Shown here in pieces: positions 61,824 through 64,000 of a stretch of 64,000 nucleotides of DNA. How positions within the stretch are numbered: the first letter of the stretch is position 1; each line of letters starts with the position of its first letter. The notes under the pieces were generated by a model. That model was not told the origin of the DNA, ran no database searches, and saw only the letters and a list, made by a program, of their open reading frames with translations. The DNA is from Saksenaea vasiformis B4078. Taxonomy: Eukaryota; Mucoromycota; Mucoromycetes; Mucorales; Saksenaeaceae. The stretch is taken from positions 89,030-153,029 of the forward strand of contig JNDT01001930.1 in assembly GCA_000697055.1 (NCBI GenBank), given 5' to 3'. The position numbers and the translations under genes were made by a program.

Positions 61824-62554
61824 GGTATGGCCAGTGCGAACAGGCAGTTATCTTTGTCAATGACGCCGTATTTACAGACAGCTACATTCAAATATACATA
61901 CAAGCAACTACTGGGATAAGCACAAGAGCAACCTGTCCAGAATTATGCGACGGTGACCGAGAGATATCTTTCTACAACTTTCACATTGGTACCAATTGAA
62001 AATGATAAGAAGTGTCATTTTCTCTGTCATTGGGTCCTCTGACCAGGAACCGGTCATCCAGACCATAAGATCTTTTCTCGTTTTGAATATTTCGAATAGA
62101 TAGGCTCAGGATCCAGAAGGCAGATTAGGCACGGGTAATACAACAGCGCTAGATCAAGAGAATACTGATTAGGCGTTTTTAAGAAAAGGGGTTGGTTTGT
62201 GCAACTCATATATTGGCATACTCTCCATTTTACTGCCTTGAAAAATATTTAACAGTGAAGAAACAAAGATTAAGAACTTATCTGCCTGTCAGGTTCTTGT
62301 GCAGCTTTACCGGTTGTCGTTACACCAGTGGTGTGGCAGATCTCCTCATTTCGCCACACACTTTTTGTTGCAATTGCTGAAAATAGGGCTCAAAAAGATT
62401 TGCTATTAGCTCTTATTTTCAAAAATCTCCTCTGAAACGTTGGCATCAACGGAAGCGAATACTTCTTCATGATGCATGTGATTGTTGTGTTGCTCGAGGG
62501 GTGTTCATAGCTGACGGCGAATTTCGTTGACATAGAAGTCCGAATATTAACTTA

Positions 62555-62681
62555 GTGATTTTACTGTTTATCGAACAACTTTTTACGCTACTCTAAATAA
62601 ACTATGCGTCCATGAAGGACCAAGTTTGCGCTAAGGAAATAATTGAATATGCGGTCAGTAGTTCACAAATTGGCGACTAAA
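62555..62681. repeat. Right terminal repeat of the Fanzor element
   Basis: Holds TTACTGTTTATCGAACAAC, GCGTCCATGAAGGACCAAG, TTTGCGCTAAGGAAAT and GAATATGCGGTCA. Its reverse complement aligns over most of its length with 57929-58055. Confidence 0.7.
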
Positions 62682-63240
62682 TGATCACCATGGGAAATAG
62701 TTATCGTCTGTCCCTTTAGGTTCCTCCTGTACTTGGTTCCGTGTGTACTACTTTCCTGTGACAAAAAAATACGTACCTAGAGACCCAATAACCAACAAGA
62801 ACCTCCAGCATTATTACAGAACTAGTCCACAGTTGTCTCTTGAGAACCTCCAGTATCTGAACTTGTACCTCTAGAAACTCAAGGGAAACTTTTTGTCTTC
62901 TTTCGCGACATCCAATAACCTACAGAAACCATTTTGTCGTTTTTCACAACATTCAATAACCTATATCAGAGTTTAGGATCCTTTTTGTGTTATCTGGGAT
63001 CCTTGACAAATGTTTTTGGCATCCAATTTTGCATTTTCCGGTAAAATTCAGGAACCTCGAGCGATTTTTTTTATTCAACCACGTTATACTATTGGATCAA
63101 TTTCGCCCACTTGTATGCTGAGCTTCATCATCTTACATAAGCTTTATTATCAATTGGTTTGTGTACTATAAACAATAATGCAGATTCTAGGAGCTAGCGT
63201 CATGCAGCCTTCCGTGATCGTTTTCTTGCTCTCATTGCAG
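62682..63240. other. Spacer with degenerate AACCT-type repeats
   Basis: Between about 62780 and 63070 there are imperfect repeats of about 41 bp containing CAATAACCTACAG/CAATAACCTATAT preceded by TTTTGTC-rich sequence (clearest pair near 62887-62967), plus repeated AACCTCCAG words. No gene seen. Confidence 0.45.
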
Positions 63241-63353
63241 TTTTATTGGCGTTTCTTCGTGCTTGTTTGCTGCTACACCCCAGGTCAACTTCAGCTCTTT
63301 CAGCGACCGTTGCTGCTGGTGGCCTGGACAACATTGGAGACTCTAATCAAGAG

Positions 63354-63917
63354 TTAGATGTTACTAAGGATAAGTGTCATATTACCTTCTTGCTCCTGCT
63401 CCTGCTCGCAATTGTCACTGTTACTTGACGCCTCTGCAGCATTGGATACTATAGGGGAGTTGGATGACCCGTCTTCATGGAACTGGTTTTCAATGTTTGT
63501 CCATGACTTCGACAACAGGAGTCTAGCACCCCAGAATGCGACACACCTATGTATTGGAAGTCCTATAGGGGCAACCATGTCTTCCAATACGTTGTATGCA
63601 GTTAGCTTCGTGTTTTCCGCTAGGTTTCCCCAAGAACACAGATTTTCCGGTTGCGCGCGGATACTTGCTATAGCCCCAAGAACCAGAGGGTGCGCATTTT
63701 TAAGCCTGGCCTTTGCCTCCAGCAGACTGATGGGTTCTTGCTGGGATTCTTCTCTGGTTTTGTCTATCAACCATTTTATGAATTTTGCGCTCATCTGTAC
63801 TGGCTTCCCGTAACGGGATGAGGTCGGGTCTTGCTCAAAAGGGTGCTCAATATTGCGATTCTCATCAGCAAACGTAGTTCCGCTTATTGGGACCAGACCT
63901 TGCATGCTAGAGGTCAT
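63354..63917 (-). CDS. Unidentified protein exon near the window edge
   Basis: A minus-strand frame of 187 codons starts with ATG at 63915-63917 (MTSSMQGLVPISGTT). It contains conserved-looking segments ('LGAIASIRAQPENLCSWGN', 'MVAPIGLPIHRCVAFWGARL') and an acidic/Gln end (EQEQEQEG). It probably splices near 63386, where the codons after EQEG read GGTAATATG (a GT donor), so the annotated stop at 63354 may be intronic. Further exons may lie in 63200-63340. I do not recognise the family. It is 0.7 kb from the Fanzor element and could be an ordinary host gene or mobile-element cargo. Confidence 0.45.
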   Translation of the reverse strand: MTSSMQGLVPISGTTFADENRNIEHPFEQDPTSSRYGKPVQMSAKFIKWLIDKTREESQQEPISLLEAKARLKNAHPLVLGAIASIRAQPENLCSWGNLAENTKLTAYNVLEDMVAPIGLPIHRCVAFWGARLLLSKSWTNIENQFHEDGSSNSPIVSNAAEASSNSDNCEQEQEQEGNMTLILSNI

Positions 63918-64000
63918 GCTGCAATTTTTCCGTCATAATAACGACAACGAAGTTAGGTAATTTCTCGTTATCCATACAGGCCTTCAGAGAAAGGAAAAAA

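Larger units (their letters stand above)
57839..62681. mobile_element. Candidate terminal-repeat element carrying a Fanzor
   Basis: An imperfect inverted repeat of about 120-130 bp bounds the region: left copy about 57929-58055, right copy about 62555-62681. Shared words include GACCGCATATTCA, CCTTAGCGCAAACTTG, a TTATTTAGA/TTATTCAGA stretch and AATAAACAGTA/GATAAACAGTA. The only recognisable gene between them is the divergent Fanzor. A third partial copy in direct orientation to the right end lies at 57839-57914. Exact termini and a target-site duplication could not be fixed by eye. Fanzor genes are known to be carried by diverse eukaryotic transposons, which supports the reading. Confidence 0.6.

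Noticed and set aside
1..64000. tRNA genes
   Set aside because: I looked for GGTTCGAATCC-type B boxes on both strands. The near hits (around 2475, 6023 and 28502) lacked an A box and acceptor-stem pairing.

Overview
The window looks like nuclear DNA of an early-diverging filamentous fungus, most probably Mucoromycotina/Mucorales (inference). Genes carry many short introns (about 45-80 bp, usually GT..AG with T-rich acceptors). Coding regions hold poly-Q, poly-N and poly-T runs, and the spacers are AT-rich. There is no operon structure, ribosomal RNA or CRISPR array, and I saw no tRNA gene. All coordinates of multi-exon genes span introns; exon joins were worked out by hand from splice signals and reading phase.

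Layout. 0.3-3.2 kb (minus): an apparently intact, intron-containing Fanzor (eukaryotic TnpB relative, RNA-guided nuclease family), followed downstream by a strong hairpin. 4.8-5.4 kb (plus): LSM7. 6.5-7.7 kb (plus): a Vip1-like RRM protein. 8.1-10.2 kb (plus): an unidentified helical protein. 10.5-13.1 kb (minus): long-chain acyl-CoA synthetase. 13.3-15.3 kb (minus): ataxin-10 family protein. 16.9-18.5 kb (plus): Sec2/Rabin8-type Rab GEF. 18.9-20.5 kb (minus): a small zinc-finger protein and a CENP-H-like kinetochore protein. 21.7-24.4 kb (plus): a large proline-rich, acidic scaffold-like protein. 24.4-29.4 kb: gene-poor. 29.4-33.1 kb (plus): DH-PH Rho GEF. 33.1-36.6 kb: gene-poor. 36.6-37.8 kb (plus): MATA-type HMG-box protein with cysteine-bearing internal repeats. 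39.8-55.3 kb (plus): a 15 kb, many-exon gene for a DNA-PKcs-type PIKK. 57.8-62.7 kb: a second, divergent Fanzor (minus) lying between long imperfect inverted repeats. 63.2-63.9 kb (minus): an unidentified gene near the edge.

The housekeeping genes (RNA decay/splicing, lipid activation, secretion, polarity, kinetochore, DNA repair) are functionally unrelated neighbours, as is usual in fungi. The most interesting parts are the two unrelated-looking Fanzor loci, the structured DNA around them (a candidate guide-RNA hairpin at the first, a terminal-repeat-bounded element at the second, plus a decayed third copy of that terminal repeat at 39.3 kb), and the presence of a catalytically complete DNA-PKcs, a kinase absent from yeasts and most studied fungi.
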